Source: DAOUBP01 sp034432655
Lineage (GTDB): Bacteria; Chloroflexota; Anaerolineae; CG2-30-64-16
DNA: 14,391 nt
Direction of reading: 5' to 3'
NCBI GenBank assembly: GCA_034432655.1
Contig: DAOUBP010000014.1
Span: forward strand, 1-14,391
Shown here: positions 13,126 through 14,391 of the stretch, piece by piece
Layout of the letters: each line of letters starts with the position of its first letter
Position numbering within the stretch: the first letter of the stretch is position 1
Notes under the pieces: generated by a model
Databases searched by the model: none
Told to the model about the DNA's origin: nothing
What the model saw: the letters and a program-made list of their open reading frames with translations, nothing else
Program-made: the position numbers and the translations under genes

Positions 13126-14261
13126 CATACTTCTTCTTGCGCCGGCCGCGGCCAGCGGATCATCCCCATCAACACATCTTTCGAATAAAATCCGTTCTTG
13201 ATCGCCTGCTCGGCCAGGTAGATCGGGTAGAGATGACAGTGCCAGCGGTTGTCGCGGCCGTGCGGCGTGACGTTGCGCTCGGCCACCAGCGCGCGGGAGA
13301 GCAAGTCGGCCTGCTCCGCGGTCACCGGCGTGCGGTCGGGTCGCGGCAGCTCCACCTTCACGACGCCCATCAGCGGGTAACCCACTTCCTTCTGTTCCCG
13401 CAGCCGCACATACCAGAAGGCAACTTGCCCGCCGTGCGCGCTGAACGCAGCCGTGCGGCTGGCATAGGGCAGCCCTGCCAGGATCCTGGTGATGTCCAGC
13501 CGCTTGCCGGGCCCGCGGCCGAAACGAAACTCAGGATCCTTACGGAAGTTCTTGGCCACCCCGATCATGTGCGGCGTCTTGATGAACTCGTCCAGCTTGA
13601 CCGCGCCGTCCAGGATCAGCCATATGTCATCGTTGCGCAGGCCATCTGTCTGGTCAATCATCGCGATCTCGAGCCTGTGCATCCGGTTGCGCGCGATCCC
13701 GCCCGCGCGCGTGCGCAGGCTCTCGGCGGTGGCCTCGGTCGGCGTCATCGCGTTCTTCTCGGTGGTGTCAATCACCTCAAACGAGCCGTCGGCTGTGTCG
13801 AGCTTCTTGAGCTGGCTCCACACTGTATCTGACACCCCCAACGCCCCGCGCGGCAGCAACAGCAAGATGCGCTGTCGCGTCGCCAGCGGTCGCACCGTGC
13901 CGCGGTCGTCCCTTTGCATCACCGCCGCGCCGATCTGCGCTAGCTCGATCGGGAAGGAGCGGTTGCCCTCGACCCCGGTCGCCAGGTAGTAGGTGCGCAG
14001 GCTGCCGTCAATGAAGTAGCGATAGAGGTGCTTCTGCGGCCGATAGAGCGGGGGCGTCGGCCGGTACAGGTTGCGCACATCGGGGGTCGGGGTCTCGAGG
14101 AACTCAGTCACCTCGCGGCTCTCGGCGTTGACCAGCATATCCTCGAGCTCGTCCACATCGGGCGCCAGCAGGTCTTCCACCGCGCCGCCGACGGCGGGAA
14201 GGATGTCGAGGGATTCGTTGAGCAGGTTGATTACAGGTTGGAGAAACGGAAGCGATTGCAC
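13125..14261 (-). CDS. nurA: NurA-domain nuclease
   Basis: A 378-residue protein with the NurA (RNase H-like) nuclease domain from about residue 78 to the end. Motifs visible are YRYFIDGSLRT with Asp85; SFPIELAQIG (102-111); LILDGAVKL with Asp218 as the second acidic residue; IGVAKNF with Lys237; and the C-terminal HCHLYPIYLAEQAIK (341-355). The first 75 residues are an acidic helical extension (DVDELEDMLVNAESREVTEFLE). NurA resects DNA ends together with the HerA translocase. The start is GTG at 14261; no other start lies in frame upstream and the ribosome site is weak. herA follows 52 nt downstream, across a palindrome. This is the first gene visible of the nuclease block. Bacterial NurA-HerA pairs may act in repair or defence; the methylase context points to the latter. 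Confidence 0.88.
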   Translation of the reverse strand: MQSLPFLQPVINLLNESLDILPAVGGAVEDLLAPDVDELEDMLVNAESREVTEFLETPTPDVRNLYRPTPPLYRPQKHLYRYFIDGSLRTYYLATGVEGNRSFPIELAQIGAAVMQRDDRGTVRPLATRQRILLLLPRGALGVSDTVWSQLKKLDTADGSFEVIDTTEKNAMTPTEATAESLRTRAGGIARNRMHRLEIAMIDQTDGLRNDDIWLILDGAVKLDEFIKTPHMIGVAKNFRKDPEFRFGRGPGKRLDITRILAGLPYASRTAAFSAHGGQVAFWYVRLREQKEVGYPLMGVVKVELPRPDRTPVTAEQADLLSRALVAERNVTPHGRDNRWHCHLYPIYLAEQAIKNGFYSKDVLMGMIRWPRPAQEEV

Positions 14262-14322
14262 TGTCCACTCTCGATGTGAGCCGGGCCGATCACGTCGTCA
14301 CTACTGATCTCTAGGTAATAAA

Positions 14323-14350
14323 CTAATAGTAGCCGACCTGTGCAAAGCAA
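14323..14350 (-). promoter_or_regulatory. Possible promoter of nurA-herA
   Basis: On the minus strand TTGCTT (14345-14350), a 16-nt spacer and TATTAG (14323-14328), about 60 nt before the nurA start. Moderate match only. Confidence 0.35.
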
Positions 14351-14356
14351 GCTTTG
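14343..14356. promoter_or_regulatory. Dyad overlapping the -35 of the putative nurA promoter
   Basis: CAAAGC (14343-14348), centre AA, GCTTTG (14351-14356): a perfect 6-bp dyad on top of the proposed -35 box. It could be an operator, but no regulator gene is in view. Confidence 0.35.
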
Positions 14357-14391
14357 ATAATCTGTGGTTGATGGCTCAGCTCGTTGGCAGC

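Noticed and set aside
7963..13201. Long plus-strand open frames at 7963-9261, 9400-11010 and 11474-13201
   Set aside because: They are antisense to the methylase, herA and nurA genes, have His/Gln/Arg/Val-rich composition typical of high-GC shadow frames, and show no recognisable domains.

Overview
The window is GC-rich bacterial DNA in which every gene I can support lies on the minus strand. Codon use, the mix of families (GxxExxY protein, DUF4268 protein, B12-binding radical SAM protein, NurA/HerA pair) and several kinds of short GC-rich palindromic repeats suggest a Chloroflexota-type genome (Anaerolineae or a relative). This placement is inference from general gene and repeat content, not from a marker gene. 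No rRNA, tRNA, CRISPR array, transposase or integrase was seen.

Right half (14391 down to 6125, in transcription order): a nuclease-rich, defence-island-like block. It begins with a NurA-type nuclease and a HerA-type ATPase. A DUF3800 protein truncated at its C-terminus follows 10 nt later. Next is a 1098-residue protein joining an N-terminal nuclease-like domain to an N6-adenine methylase core (DPACGSGTF, NPPW) and a putative target-recognition region. Downstream lie two small PD-(D/E)XK-family proteins, a GxxExxY-type protein and a DUF4268 protein, coupled by an ATGA overlap. The layout suggests NurA-HerA acting with a type IIG/PglX-like modification enzyme, a combination worth testing as an anti-phage system. 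The truncated DUF3800 gene and the 129 bp after it look like a deletion scar and hold a good promoter that points the opposite way to all genes.

Middle (6110-4554): a B12-binding radical SAM protein with no obvious partner, 14 nt behind the DUF4268 gene.

Left half (4504-95): an arsenic/metalloid resistance operon with a near-perfect sigma70 promoter (TTGACA-17-TATAAT). Order of transcription: ArsR repressor, small CxxC thioredoxin-like protein, ArsP/DUF318 permease, FmdE-family zinc-ribbon protein, TauE/SafE permease, Acr3-like permease. A dyad (ATTC-N8-GAAT) just downstream of the -10 box is repeated before the thioredoxin gene with the same architecture, so ArsR probably controls two points of the operon. 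No arsenate reductase gene is present. FmdE and TauE/SafE are unusual members of such an operon.

Four unrelated repeat/palindrome types sit between genes (1948-1980, 7527-7655, 13092-13125) or inside one (10302-10369, translated as part of the methylase).
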